In this document: positions 27,701 through 35,322 of the stretch, piece after piece
Layout: every line of letters begins with the position of its first letter
Position numbering within the stretch: position 1 is the first letter of the stretch
DNA from: Tetracentron sinense
Taxonomy: Eukaryota; Streptophyta; Magnoliopsida; Trochodendrales; Trochodendraceae
Length of the DNA: 64,000 nt
Assembly: GCA_015143295.1 (NCBI GenBank)
Contig: CM026562.1
Location: 5,928,639 to 5,992,638 of the forward strand
Direction of reading: 5' to 3'
Translations under genes and position numbers: made by a program
The notes under the pieces: generated by a model
Seen by the model: only the letters and a program-made list of their open reading frames with translations
Database searches by the model: none
What the model was told of the DNA's origin: nothing

Positions 27701-28056
27701 AAAACCTCACTGATCAGAACTCTCTCTTCATCCTCTCTTCCATGCCTACTCGGCAAATGCCCCTTCGATTGAAGTTCTCTACCTTCCAATGCGCTCTGAT
27801 TCGACTCCTCTGGTCGAACCAGAGCTAACGTAGATGAACAGAGGAGCGAAGATTTGGGGAGAAAACTTCCAGAATTTCTGCGATTTCTAATCAGAGAGAT
27901 GAAACGACTGATCGTTTCTCTACTTTTGTTTAGATTCAAAGAAATGGTTTGACAGCAGAATGGAAGATTGGGAAGTAAGGGGAAGGTATGGTGGACTGGA
28001 GAGGAGGGGACCTTGATAGACGATGCGATGAATCTAACACCTTCGTTTTTCGCCAT
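2028..28056 (-). CDS. OEP80: OEP80 (Toc75-V), Omp85-family outer-envelope protein, 14 exons, 3' end outside window
   Basis: Beta-barrel protein of the chloroplast outer envelope, a paralogue of Toc75 in the Omp85/BamA family, which handles insertion of barrel proteins. Exons (minus strand, 5' to 3'): 28056-27496, 25361-25268, 22778-22696, 22547-22450, 22343-22274, 16915-16822, 6948-6867, 6740-6705, 3603-3450, 3365-3225, 2909-2839, 2690-2612, 2511-2396, 2175-2028. All introns are GT..AG and the phases add up to 609 uninterrupted codons that follow Arabidopsis OEP80 closely from about residue 70 on. N-terminal POTRA repeats (about 112-340) precede the barrel (about 350 on). The Omp85 signature SVRGYEEG is at 583-590. 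Intron 14 starts at 2027 with GTAGGTGG; the terminal strands (about 75 residues by comparison with Arabidopsis, 732 aa) are not found in 1-2027, so they should lie beyond the left edge. No internal stop or frameshift: the gene looks intact. Family assignment is from remembered homologues, very secure; the exact role of OEP80 is taken from the family. Confidence 0.95.
3225..3603 (-). CDS. OEP80: OEP80 exons 9-10 (residues 373-471), barrel strands
   Basis: Exon 9 (3603-3450, 154 nt) encodes [20 protein letters not shown], then the [18 protein letters not shown] segment. Exon 10 (3365-3225, 141 nt) encodes [20 protein letters not shown] and a strand ending GTAGLMFQ. Both are phase 0 at both ends of the intron between them (84 bp). 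The alternating hydrophobic pattern is that of outer-membrane strands. Confidence 0.95.
5367..5625. repeat. Imperfect tandem duplication, period about 141 bp (intron 8)
   Basis: Two copies of a block start with GATGTGTCAGCATTCTCTCG at 5367 and 5508, each running through CAAGCTGTCAAACC, CCGTGTTCCATCAATTGAT-like sequence and GATAGGTGATTGTAT. Copies differ by a few substitutions and a small indel. Non-coding. Confidence 0.8.
5741..6433. repeat. Tandem duplication of a 348-bp unit (intron 8)
   Basis: Unit 1 (5741-6088) and unit 2 (6089 to about 6433) both begin CATTTTCACCAAACTCTAAG and end in AGGAAAAAGGCTTGAAC. They are mostly identical, with scattered substitutions and short indels. The copy at 6159 happens to stay open for 69 codons, but the first copy is interrupted, so I see no gene. 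Confidence 0.9.
6705..6948 (-). CDS. OEP80: OEP80 exons 7-8 (residues 334-372), start of the barrel, exon 8 is a 36-nt micro-exon
   Basis: Exon 7 (6948-6867, 82 nt) encodes [19 protein letters not shown] and the Gly-rich SAGGGISSG that opens the beta-barrel. Exon 8 (6740-6705) is only 36 nt (1+33+2) and encodes [11 protein letters not shown] with split codons at both ends. Intron 7 is 126 bp and intron 8 is 3.1 kb. Confidence 0.93.
7550..8072. mobile_element. MITE-like element with ACATAGTTACCA inverted ends
   Basis: ACATAGTTACCA at 7550 is matched by TGGTAACTATGT ending at 8072. Just inside are degenerate runs of GCGAGAAGC/GCTTCTCG, and related AGCGAG/GCTTCC words continue inward on both sides. 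No target duplication could be fixed. The 80- and 111-codon frames inside are chance frames. Confidence 0.55.
8247..9818. mobile_element. Solo LTR, 1,572 bp, with 5-bp target duplication
   Basis: Starts TGTCACGCCCTGA and ends GGATATTACA, with ACATT directly outside both ends (8242-8246 and 9819-9823). TG..CA termini, an exact 5-bp duplication and no internal retrotransposon domain identify a solo LTR left by LTR-LTR recombination. It contains a (CT)n run (9587-9606) and an (AT)n run (9762-9802). A second copy of the same terminal type lies at 31300-33042. Confidence 0.85.
9888..10702 (-). mobile_element. 5'-truncated L1-type LINE fragment (zf-RVT region and 3' tail)
   Basis: A minus-strand reading from about 10,700 gives the linker before the zf-RVT domain, then [18 protein letters not shown] and [20 protein letters not shown], the typical C-terminal zinc-binding segment of plant L1 ORF2. 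The 3' tail ends in a poly(A) tract seen as T's at 9888-9895. The frame is broken more than once. Its upstream end abuts exactly the Helitron-like element at 10703. Confidence 0.85.
10703..11769 (+). mobile_element. Helitron-like non-autonomous element, copy 1
   Basis: Begins TCTTTACTAATATAAAG after an A (10702) and ends CCCACTAG before a T (11770), the A^T insertion and TC..CTAG ends expected for Helitrons. A hairpin (ACGTGC, loop ATC, GCACAT; 11743-11757) lies about 9 nt before the CTAG end. Copies with the same ends are at 28871-29638 and about 48128-48825 on the minus strand. No Rep/helicase coding. A foldback insert (about 10953-11473) makes this copy longer. Confidence 0.7.
10953..11473. 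mobile_element. Foldback element nested in Helitron-like copy 1
   Basis: Long inverted halves: CCGGTTACGCCACTAAGGTC on the left is mirrored by GACCTTAGTGGCGAACCGG on the right. Inside, GTGTCCC..., AACTGTGGTTAA and TTCACC(C/T)ACCC(C) blocks recur inverted. The inner blocks match those of the 14761-16144 element. No clear target duplication. Other Helitron-like copies lack this insert, so it came in after copy 1. Confidence 0.65.
12706..13055 (-). mobile_element. LINE 3'-end fragment
   Basis: The T-run at 12707-12713 followed by ATCGGTAAAT matches the tail of the other LINE pieces (ACCGATCAAAAAAA in reverse). The region around 13,015-13,050 (GATTGTCAAAAATGCAACTA) matches the same part of the 9.9-10.7 kb LINE copy. 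Only 3' sequence is left. Confidence 0.6.
14761..16144. mobile_element. 1,384-bp foldback (long-TIR Mutator-like) element with 9-bp target duplication
   Basis: Almost the whole element folds on itself. The left end GGGGAAAATACATTTACACC and the right end mirror each other for some 300 bp with few mismatches, then inverted copies of an inner repeat continue to near the centre (about 15,600). The element is flanked by AATTTATTA at 14752-14760 and 16145-16153. The left half holds four direct copies, about 155 bp apart (about 15,035, 15,195, 15,350, 15,500), of a block with GAGGTCGCCACGTGTCCC and TTAACCGTGGTTAAG. No open frame of note. Length of duplication points to Mutator-type transposition. 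Confidence 0.88.
16491..16523. repeat. (GATA)n microsatellite
   Basis: About eight uninterrupted GATA units in OEP80 intron 6. Confidence 0.95.
16822..16915 (-). CDS. OEP80: OEP80 exon 6 (residues 303-333)
   Basis: 94-nt exon isolated between a 5.4-kb and a 9.9-kb intron. It encodes [20 protein letters not shown] followed by [11 protein letters not shown], the end of the last POTRA repeat. Acceptor ATGTAG|GTC, donor GGAG|GTGAAC, phase 0 to 1. The split Asp codon completes in exon 7 (G|AT). Confidence 0.95.
18230..18946. mobile_element. hAT-like MITE rich in GAGCTTGG/CCAAGCTC words
   Basis: Ends TAGGGGTGTATTCGAGCC and (inverted) TAGGGCTGCACTCAAGCC are similar. The flanks TGGGAAAA (18222-18229) and TGGGAAGG (18947-18954) match in 6 of 8 positions, as expected of an old 8-bp hAT duplication. 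Both ends carry dense inverted AGCTTGG words; the middle is AT-rich with a (GT)n(AT)n run at 18701-18734. No transposase. Confidence 0.65.
20926..21000 (+). mobile_element. Very short (75-bp) LINE 3'-end insertion with target duplication
   Basis: The insert ends ACCGATCAAAAA, the same tail as the LINE at 25.2 kb, and is bracketed by AAAGAATCGAA at 20915-20925 and 21001-21011. The A-run merges with the second copy, so the boundary may shift by a few bases. A severe 5' truncation of an L1-type insertion is the simplest reading. Confidence 0.65.
22274..22778 (-). CDS. OEP80: OEP80 exons 3-5 (residues 219-302), two further POTRA-like segments
   Basis: Exon 3 (22778-22696, 83 nt) encodes [20 protein letters not shown]. 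Exon 4 (22547-22450, 98 nt) encodes [20 protein letters not shown] and [11 protein letters not shown]. Exon 5 (22343-22274, 70 nt) encodes [20 protein letters not shown] and KKGQ. The introns between them are short, 148 and 106 bp, which contrasts with the 5.4-kb intron 5 that follows. In exon 3 the donor is TTG|GTTGGT, chosen because it keeps FGLVSDVE in frame with the family. Confidence 0.94.
22860..23292 (-). mobile_element. LINE C-terminal fragment, opposite in direction to its neighbour
   Basis: The minus strand encodes [21 protein letters not shown] sequence followed by a 3' untranslated tail toward 22,860. The same protein segment occurs on the plus strand near 24,920. This is therefore a second, inverted partial copy and not the missing 5' part of the neighbour. 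Confidence 0.7.
23294..25208 (+). mobile_element. 5'-truncated L1-type LINE ORF2 (RT to zf-RVT) in intron 2
   Basis: Starts inside the reverse transcriptase at [14 protein letters not shown] and runs on with [20 protein letters not shown], the RT tail [29 protein letters not shown] and the zf-RVT block [20 protein letters not shown] near 24,730-24,800. It ends in a poly(A) tract after ACCGATC (25,195-25,208). The catalytic FADD segment is absent: GFLIG is joined directly to [13 protein letters not shown], an internal deletion. Several frame breaks (about 23,680, 24,180, 24,870). It lies antisense to OEP80, within the intron. Confidence 0.9.
25268..25361 (-). CDS. OEP80: OEP80 exon 2 (residues 188-218)
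   Basis: 94 nt, phase 0 to phase 1, acceptor ..TTATAAG|GTA and donor G|GTAAGTT. Encodes [20 protein letters not shown] and the following [12 protein letters not shown], a stretch almost identical to Arabidopsis. It lies between intron 1 (2.1 kb) and intron 2 (2.5 kb), the latter filled mostly with LINE sequence. Confidence 0.95.
26330..26485 (+). mobile_element. LINE zf-RVT remnant in intron 1
   Basis: The plus strand reads [20 protein letters not shown] followed by [15 protein letters not shown], a decayed version of the zf-RVT segment seen at 24.7 kb. No tail or target duplication recognised. Confidence 0.6.
27496..28056 (-). CDS. OEP80: OEP80 exon 1: N-terminus and first POTRA-like repeat (residues 1-187)
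   Basis: Starts at the ATG within TCAATAATGGCG at 28056. This is the first ATG of the open frame and it gives the OEP80-like start MAKNEGVRF. Residues 1-110 are Ser/Arg/Leu rich and poorly conserved, about 50 shorter than in Arabidopsis. From [11 protein letters not shown] (111) the conserved POTRA-like region begins, including [20 protein letters not shown]. The exon ends in phase 0 at CAG|GTAAAT. Whether the N-terminus is a cleaved transit peptide or is absent from the mature protein is debated for OEP80 and cannot be settled here. Confidence 0.95.
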
Positions 28057-28260
28057 TATTGAGTGATTTGAGGTCTGTCAAACAAAGAGAGGTGAGACAA
28101 AACCCTAGTTTTCGACCATTTTCTAGGGTTTTTGAGGGATGTGATAGATAAACCCTAGTCTTCGGCCATTCCCGATGGTGTGTTGCTGTAACAGCAGAAG
28201 GAGAAGAAAAGAGTGACTAAACAAGAAAACGGTGTGTCGCCTACACTTGACCTGAGTCGC
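28057..28260 (-). promoter_or_regulatory. OEP80: OEP80 5' leader/proximal promoter with three telo-boxes
   Basis: Three AAACCCTA-type motifs lie upstream of the OEP80 ATG: AAACCCTAG at 28100-28108, its reverse CTAGGGTTTTT at 28123-28133, and AAACCCTAG at 28150-28158. Telo-boxes are typical of plant housekeeping and translation-linked genes. There is no convincing TATA box, also typical of that class. Transcript start is not determined. Confidence 0.55.
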
Positions 28261-28455
28261 CTGACCTAAAGTCTAAAACTGTCCGTGATATGTAATCTTA
28301 TCAATTTTGGCTTCATAAATATTCGAGCAGATGCTCCTAACTTTTTTGTTTCTGTTTTTTGTTTTTTGTTTCTAAAAATTAGTAACAAAATTTTTAAAAG
28401 TCAGGATAACAGAAAATTTCTTGTACCACTCTAATATTTGAAACAAAAACAAAAT

Positions 28456-28620
28456 TATGCACCACCACCAAACACCACCCACTACCACTACTCCACCATC
28501 ACCATCACCACCACCACTGACCACTCCACCACCAACACCTCCACCACCCACCACCACAACAACCATTTTACCACCACCACCCACCAATCTACCACTCTCC
28601 ACTCCACCACCACCACTATG
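28456..28620. repeat. CCA/CAC-rich low-complexity tract
   Basis: Irregular (CCA)n/(CAC)n run. It gives long open frames in several frames on both strands (Pro/Thr- or Gly/Val-rich), none with a signal peptide or a plausible gene context. I treat it as a simple repeat, not an extensin. Confidence 0.85.
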
Positions 28621-28870
28621 GATTGGAATTGTTTACTCATTATTATATTCATCATATTTCTCAAACACGGTTTTTTGTTTTTCCTTTTTTTAAAACAAAT
28701 AAAAGTTATTGATGCGAAACATATTTTCTACTTAAAAATTTTGAAAACAAAAAGTTATTTTCAGTTTTAAAAACCAAAAAAAAAAAAAAAAAAAAGTGTA
28801 TCTAAACAGCCCCTTAGTTTTTTTTGTTAATTTACTAGTGGTTGAAAAAATTAGTTTTCTTATTAAATTA

Positions 28871-29638
28871 CTAGTGGGCGCATGTGCGATGCACGTGAGA
28901 AGAGATGGGAGGGGAGAGAGTCTGAGAAGAGGGACCCTAATGAGGGGCATCTTGGAAAAAAAAATTAAAGAATATTTTAGATATATAAACTTAGGGACAT
29001 TTTGGGTAAAAAATTTTAGAGAGACAATGAGTATAGAAACATGACGTGTGAACATTTTGAAAACCAAAAAGTATTAGGAGCATTTAGATGGGTATTTTGG
29101 GTATAAAAATATGACTTCGGGGCATTTTGGAAACTAAAAAAATATTTCAGGACATCTTGACTATAGGGAAAAAATCGAGGGCATTATGGATTTAGAAACT
29201 TGACTTAAGGGCATTTTGAAAATATTTTTTTTGGAGACGCTTTGTTCAATAAAATAAATTAAAAATTATTAATAAAAGGAAATGATCCAACCAGTTGAAC
29301 AGGGAACCGGTCACCCAGCCAGTTTGACGGTCAGTCTAGTTATGAAAACATTGTTTTATATATTAATAAATGAAAGTTTTAGACCTAAATTAAATTTCGA
29401 TAAAGTCCAATTTATTTTTTGGTGAAAAGTCTCCTATATTTATAAAAACTAAAATAAATAAAATTAGGGATTAAGTGAAGTTCATTAACGTTTTAAACCT
29501 ATATAAAGAAAGGGCCAATTTAGAATTAATCATAATTAATTTAACATTTTAAATCTATATGAGCAAGGGTAGTTTTGAAATTAAATAAAACTTCAATCAA
29601 CATTTTGAACATGTCTATCCTCTTTATAATAGTAAAGA
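28871..29638 (-). mobile_element. Helitron-like element, copy 2
   Basis: Read on the minus strand, begins TCTTTACTATTATAAAGAGG at 29638 and ends CGCCCACTAG before T at 28871. The hairpin CACGTGCATCGCACATG lies just before the end. It contains runs of the family word GGGCATTTTGG (minus: CCAAAATGCCC). The base before TC is G, not A, so the 5' junction is less regular than in copy 1. Confidence 0.65.
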
Positions 29639-29685
29639 CAAAGAAAATAGGCATAGCATGAGACATGGGAAAAGTGCTCCTCAAT

Positions 29686-30107
29686 AGGGTTGTTAATGGA
29701 TCGGATCTTGATCCGGATCCAATCCGATTAGACAGATCTCAATTCTATTCTAGATCCGTTGGATCCGATATGGATCAGAGATCTTGAATCTGATTATAAT
29801 TGGATAGGGTTTGGATCTATAGTGATCTGATCTGATTAGATTATATATAATAATTATTATATTTATATAATTTGACAAATATACTACACTACTAATTATA
29901 CTTTTTTAAACTAAAATGTTAGTTTTTAAATATATTAATATTAATCGGATCGGATCCGGATCTTGAATTAGTAATCGGCTTCGGATTGATTAATTCATGA
30001 TCCAGCGGATCTTGGATTGGATTCGGATCTGTCAGATTCTTAATCGGATCAGATTGGATCTAGGCAGATCCGGTCTAAATCTAATCCGTTTATATCTCTA
30101 TCCCTCA
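29686..30107. repeat. GATCCGGAT-rich interspersed repeat
   Basis: Dense GGATC/GATCC/CCGGATC words at both ends (29,690-29,850 and 29,940-30,090) around an AT-rich centre, with weak inverted ends AGGGTTGTTAATGG / CCGTTTATATCTCTATCCCT. The layout resembles the hAT-like MITE at 18.2 kb, but no target duplication is evident. Confidence 0.45.
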
Positions 30108-30629
30108 GCTTTTGAATATCACATTATTTAACATAATTTTTTAAAAAAATTATATTATATAATTTAATAAGGGATTGCTTACATTGCTTAATATGACCTC
30201 TAAACTTTTGAAATCGAAATGTATTTTTTATACTATGCTATTTTATTTAATAGGGCATAGTCATAGGGTAAGGGGACAACTGCTCCCGTAAAAAAGAAGA
30301 AACAATACATGTAGGATATGTACAAAACGTATAGATGAAATGACCCATGAACTCAATCATCAAAAAAATTTTGGGGATTACACCCTCGAGTCCCCATCCC
30401 CTAAACCCAAAATATTTCAAACCACGCCTGATCATTCTACATAATTTCATCAACAAATTACTAATATTTTCAATTAACTATAATGTGACCCTACAATAAA
30501 TCCTGGCTCTCCCCCTTCATGCAATGTAGGCACCTTATCATTGAGTGGGTCCTACTTAGAGAAAAGGGCAGTGGTAGGGTAGTCCTACTCTCCTTCTATT
30601 TAACTCTCTTTCTTGGGGTAATTTGGTAG

Positions 30630-30840
30630 GTCTGTCAATGGACCATGCCAGGCCTGGCCTAGGTTTGTCCAAGCCCAACCATTATTCGTAAGAGTTTGGC
30701 CCAAGCCGAACTGGCCCTGCCCAAGTTCTACCCTCAAGGTCAAGGTTGGGCCTGAGCTGAGCCTGAGCTGAGCCTAGGCCATGACTGGCTTGAAAAGAAA
30801 ATAAAGTAAAATATTATATATATATATATAATGTAAAATG
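30630..30840. repeat. Interspersed repeat fragment (GTCCAAGCCCAACC family)
   Basis: Contains CTGTCAATGGACCATGCC, GTCCAAGCCCAACC and repeated CCTGAGCTGAG words. A related block is at about 47,628-47,760 (GTCCAAGCCCAACCTTCAC). Ends not resolved. It is flanked by a short (TA)n run at about 30,815-30,830. Confidence 0.4.
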
Positions 30841-31299
30841 TGAGTGCTAGCCCTACTACGAATGTTATTGCTATCATGATTTTATATCAATGTAGTTGTT
30901 TCATAATGATTCAGAAATGTCCTCAAAGAATACATGAGAAGTTTCAAGGTCTTATTTTTGTTTCATTGAATATGCTTGGTCTTACCTATCATAATCATTT
31001 ACATGTAATTTGGAAATATTTTAATTTTAATATTAACATCTCAAATAAATTCTTCAAGTTTACCAACATATGTAGGGGTTTATCATTCTTTTAACCTTGT
31101 TAAAGAGTTTTATATGATAAATGGTCTTGAATCCCATGGATGAATATAAAAGTTTATGAAAAATTGTCATGATACATTTGCAAGTACACGATTCCAGAAG
31201 GATGGATAGTCATGGTTTATCAATTCTTATATCACTTTCAATTTTGGCTCACTAATTGTGTTATAACCTTGGATCAAATGTTATATCCAAAGATTTAAT

Positions 31300-33042
31300 T
31301 GTCACGCCCCAAAACTTACACATAATACATCTCATATTTGTGCAAATTCCAAGGCGTGAACCTGAAACAAATCCTGAGGTAATGGAATTTAATCTAAATA
31401 AATTATCATTAACAGATGCATATCTCAAGCATTAAGTTTAAACCACAAGAGTAAATAACAGTAAAACTGAATCCATATAAAATCTCACTGACATGACACT
31501 CTTCCTCAAGTTAAAAGTACTAATTAAAGTTCTGCAAAGAAACCCAACAGCTAACTAAGTTCTTGACCGTTTTCCCTAGTTCCTTCAGGTACTTCCTGAA
31601 AAATCAATAAATATAACAAGGGTGAGCTTTTGGCTCAGCAAGAGAATACAACAACATGCAACCATTATAAATAATTAAAACAATGAACAACAGATATGGA
31701 TATGCATCATTTAATTTATCAATTTACACAGTTCTTCCGTCGATAAGGTTTACACGTAGTTTACCCTATTGACAACAATATTAATCTTGTATGGTTTTAT
31801 ACAGGGACCCTTAGGTTTACACATAGCTCACCTAATGTAGTCACTTTGAAAGGCACGTAACTTCTCACTAGGATTACACAAAGCTTTCCCTCAGACTTTA
31901 GACTTATAGAGTCTCTTCCTCTATATTTGTCATCCCTTAATTTTATTCCCTTTAATTCATTAACCTTACTCTTTATTATGGCGTCCTATACCGTCATAAT
32001 AAAGAAGACATAATATTGAGAAACTAAAACAATTACAATTACACAAGATGATAATTGAAATAAATTCTTTTAAACATATCATTCTAAAATAAAGAGAATA
32101 TGCAATTTATCTAATATGCTCACAATATTAACTATTCCAAATTAATTATTTTACAAAGAATAAATTATTACATCATTTTATTATCCTTATTCTCTTTCGT
32201 TTTATTTAACTATTTTTCATCATTTTATTTAATTAATTCAATTAAATATAGCCTCCAAAACCACCATCTCAAGACACCCAAAACGGCGCCGTCGATCGAT
32301 TGGCGGGTCGCCTGCGATCAATCGCTGACCACCGATCGATCCGGCCAAGGCCCCCAATCTATCGGTATCGGCAAATTGGCTGGGAAACACCAGCCCAAAT
32401 CCTATATTTCGATTTTTCAACTTTCTGAATCCTTTTTTCTCGATTTTTCAAGCCTAGAAATCCTTGTTAGTTTACCCACCATTGTTCTTTCAATTTATAA
32501 TTTTTTTATTCAAGCATTATTTATACATTATATTTCAAAGTACATAGATCTCTATCCTAAATATCACACAACTATTAATAAATCTATATGAACTCAAGAT
32601 AAAACAAAACCCTAACTCTAGGGGAGTATTTACTTGCCTCAAATGATCGAATATCAAACTTTTAATACTTCAATCCTACCCGAAAACACTTGTCTCGAAG
32701 GATCAGACCACCACGAGGAAGAAAGCTCAAATCTCCAAGCCTCGAATCTCGATCTAGGTGCTTGAAAGCTCTACCAAAGTTCAGCCTTTGTTTCATATCT
32801 CTCTCACGTTCTATTATCCAGAAATTCAGTTTAGATTAAAAATAGTGAGGATTAGGTTTAACATGTTCTATTTATATTAACCCTAATTCTTATTTACCAA
32901 AAGGTCATTAATGGCCCTTGTTTGTTTATAGGTTCTAACTAACCCCACTAAACTTATCCCCATTCTCAAATTTATTATCTCTTTTTAAAGAGATTTCTGA
33001 ATCACTCTTAAAAATAGGAAAAGAAATTTCAAGATCATTACA
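31300..33042. mobile_element. Solo LTR, 1,743 bp, with 5-bp target duplication
   Basis: Starts TGTCACGCCCCAAAAC and ends GATCATTACA, flanked by TTAAT at 31295-31299 and 33043-33047. The same termini (TGTCACGCCC..TTACA) and size class as the solo LTR at 8247-9818 indicate one LTR-retrotransposon family. No internal domain remains. Frames inside (for example at 32,376) have no recognisable similarity. Confidence 0.85.
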
Positions 33043-33351
33043 TTAATAGATTAGCAATAATTAAAAAAAAAGAAATTTAATCATGCTCTTTGAGTGAGAC
33101 CTATTAATATACAATACCCACAAAATTTTCATGAATTCTATCTGAGAATAACTTTAATAAATTCTAATTAATGATATTAAATTTTATGTCGATTTGAAGT
33201 AAAATAAGAAAATATAGGCATTTTTTATATACTAATAACAAAAAAAAAAATCTGGTTGATGTACTAATAACAAATTTAAAACTTGTGTTATCAGTAAACA
33301 GTGTAAAATATATTTAAAAAATGTTTAAGCCTCCAACAACTATTTTAAATT

Positions 33352-33490
33352 TGTTATTAGTACATCAGTTAAAAAATGTTCATGAGGTTAGTGGTTTGTG
33401 TGTGGATGTGTGTGTGTGTGGGTGAGTTTTCCTTCCATTTGCCTACAGCTTCGCCTTGTGGTGTTGATGTGTTAAACCAAAAAAAAAAAA
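33352..33490 (+). mobile_element. 139-bp poly(A) retroposon with 15-bp target duplication
   Basis: CAACTATTTTAAATT occurs at 33337-33351 and again at 33491-33505. Between them is a unit with a (TG)n stretch and CTTGTGGTGTTGATGTG, ending in a run of at least ten A's. Target-primed insertion is the simplest reading. Parent element not recognised. Confidence 0.65.
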
Positions 33491-33509
33491 CAACTATTTT
33501 AAATTATGA

Positions 33510-33759
33510 ATGTAATATTTTAATGATTATGAAAAAAGAACAATTATAAATAACTTTACTGTGTGCATAAAAATACCTTTTTATAGAAATTAATTTTATA
33601 AATTATTTAGAACCTTAAATAATTGTACTAATTTTAATTGATTGTTTTAAATAATTTTACTAAGTATCAAATGTAAAAAAATTTAAAATTATTAAACACA
33701 AATTAAATAAATCTTTAATAAATAAATTATTACGTGCATTGCATGGACACTTTTACTAG
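33510..33759 (+). mobile_element. Possible Helitron 3' end
   Basis: AT-rich sequence ends in TACGTGCATTGCATGG, a weak hairpin, followed by TTTTACTAG at 33759. The CTAG end fits, but the next base is A and no 5' TC end was fixed, so only the 3' end is proposed. Confidence 0.35.
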
Positions 33760-33774
33760 AGTATATTTATCTGT

Positions 33775-35225
33775 GTGTTTGTAAATATACTTGGGTGATA
33801 TTGAATCAGCTTCTTAATGGGTAGCATTGAGACAAATTAAGCCCTGCTTAAGTCCCAAGCACAACTCCTAAGAAACCCTACCCTAATCTAGGGCAGAGCC
33901 AATATTTTCTTGTAGGGGTTAGTAATGGTTGATTCATAATGTTAGTAATTATTGATGGGTTTGTCAAGAATGATTAAACATGTGGCGGCCTGCATAGGCG
34001 TAGCGGAACGCACTCGAAAAGTATCATGCTCCTTAATTTTAAGAGTAAAAAATGAAATATTTTTACGAATAATCAGATGGGCCGAACCAATCCAGTTAGA
34101 AACATAGTTAATGAGCCACAGTGTTAGGTCCGAGGCACAACTCACAAGCCTGTCCAAGTATTTAATCGGGCTGGGCTGATGGGCCAAGGCCTGCCCATCC
34201 CATTGAAACCTCTGATCCCAAGACCTCCTTTAATGAGGGAGCAAACCTTCCCCATTTTAGCTGAGGGGCAGGTGTAACCTATTGTCCTCACACTCACACA
34301 AACGGCTCACATTTGTATGGGACTTGAAGTCACCATTGAATGTATTCCCAACAAGAATCACTTAATAGCAAAAACCCGACTCATTGGAATGACTCTATAA
34401 ATCGCCCGTTCCACCGAATATGTTCGACCATGATATGATAAATATATAGTAGAAACCCAACTGTGTTAAGATTCACTCACCCATAAGTTAAGCAATCCAA
34501 CCTTAATTTTTGAAATAACAAAAATAAAAATCTTAACTTTAATGGACATGAGGATACTGCGCTAACTTAAGTAGTGGACCCACAAGATCCGCTAATCACT
34601 ACTCATTCCAAAGAAAAATGCTTAGCTTACCAGCAGTTGCCATTATGTAACAAAATGATGTGTCCTCATTGGCCCACGCCCCATTTCTTAACACTTATCA
34701 ACTGAGGTTAAGATTTACTCACCCTTAAGGTTAAGCAATCCAACTTGAATTTTTAAAAAACAAAAATCTTAATTTTAATTTAATTAAGCTTAACCAGGTT
34801 AAATGGGGACGGATCCGCTAATCACTGCTCAATTCCAAATATAGATGTCTCAAATAAGCTTGCATTTGTCTACCAACAAAACAAAATAAAAGCAAGCTTG
34901 CATTTTGACTTCAGAAGCCTCCTCACTCACTGATTGTCATCGTGGAGGAAACTTCGGATCTGATTACTGAAAGGTCAAACGAGGTTTCATCTCATTAAAA
35001 AAAAAAATGATTAGCCAGCCGTTCAAAGGCACTATACCCACTATTCCCTCATAATTGGAATTATTGTTATGCTTGACTTAGTTCATGGCCTACCCCAGAT
35101 GAAAATGGAAGGCTTAGTGGGATCCCACAATCATATGGTTGAAATATGCAGACAACATATTTATGTTTAAAAGCCACAGCCTGTAAACTCCATTAAACAA
35201 GTATACCATTTGCAAGAGCTTCTGC
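33775..35225 (+). other. Upstream region of extensin 1; left part of the extensin segmental duplication
   Basis: Blocks of this region recur upstream of extensin 2. GATATTGAATCAGCTTCTT (33,800) matches 53,853. AATGTTAGTAATTATTGATG (33,938) matches 60,523. GCAAGCTTGCATTTTGACTT matches 60,972. No gene is seen. Between 34,440 and 34,850 are TTAAGATTTACTCACC blocks of the foldback family also present at 61.2-61.7 kb. Confidence 0.75.
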
Positions 35226-35232
35226 TATATAA
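35226..35232 (+). promoter_or_regulatory. TATA box of extensin 1
   Basis: TATATAA lies 97 bp before the ATG, within GCTATATAATGCTTT. The same motif lies 95 bp before the ATG of extensin 2, and sequence around both is conserved (GCCACAGCCTGTAAACTCC about 40 bp upstream). Confidence 0.75.
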
Positions 35233-35322
35233 TGCTTTCCCTCCTCATAACTTTATCATTCAAGTCTCGTTTCAGTAGCTCTACACAACTTTTCCGGGCA
35301 ATTGGAGGTCGAGTCGCCGGAG

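Noticed and set aside
28438..28770. Pro/Thr-rich frames at 28.4-28.7 kb as a possible extensin or HRGP gene
   Set aside because: Simple CCA/CAC tract open in several frames; no signal peptide, no regular unit, no promoter similarity to the extensins here.
30840..31094. 84-codon frame in the 28-33 kb intergenic region
   Set aside because: No recognisable domain, low-complexity AT-rich context, no conserved flanks.
35302..35322. Upstream TTG as start of extensin 1
   Set aside because: Plant nuclear translation normally uses AUG; the ATG at 35323 directly precedes the signal peptide and is matched by the ATG of extensin 2.
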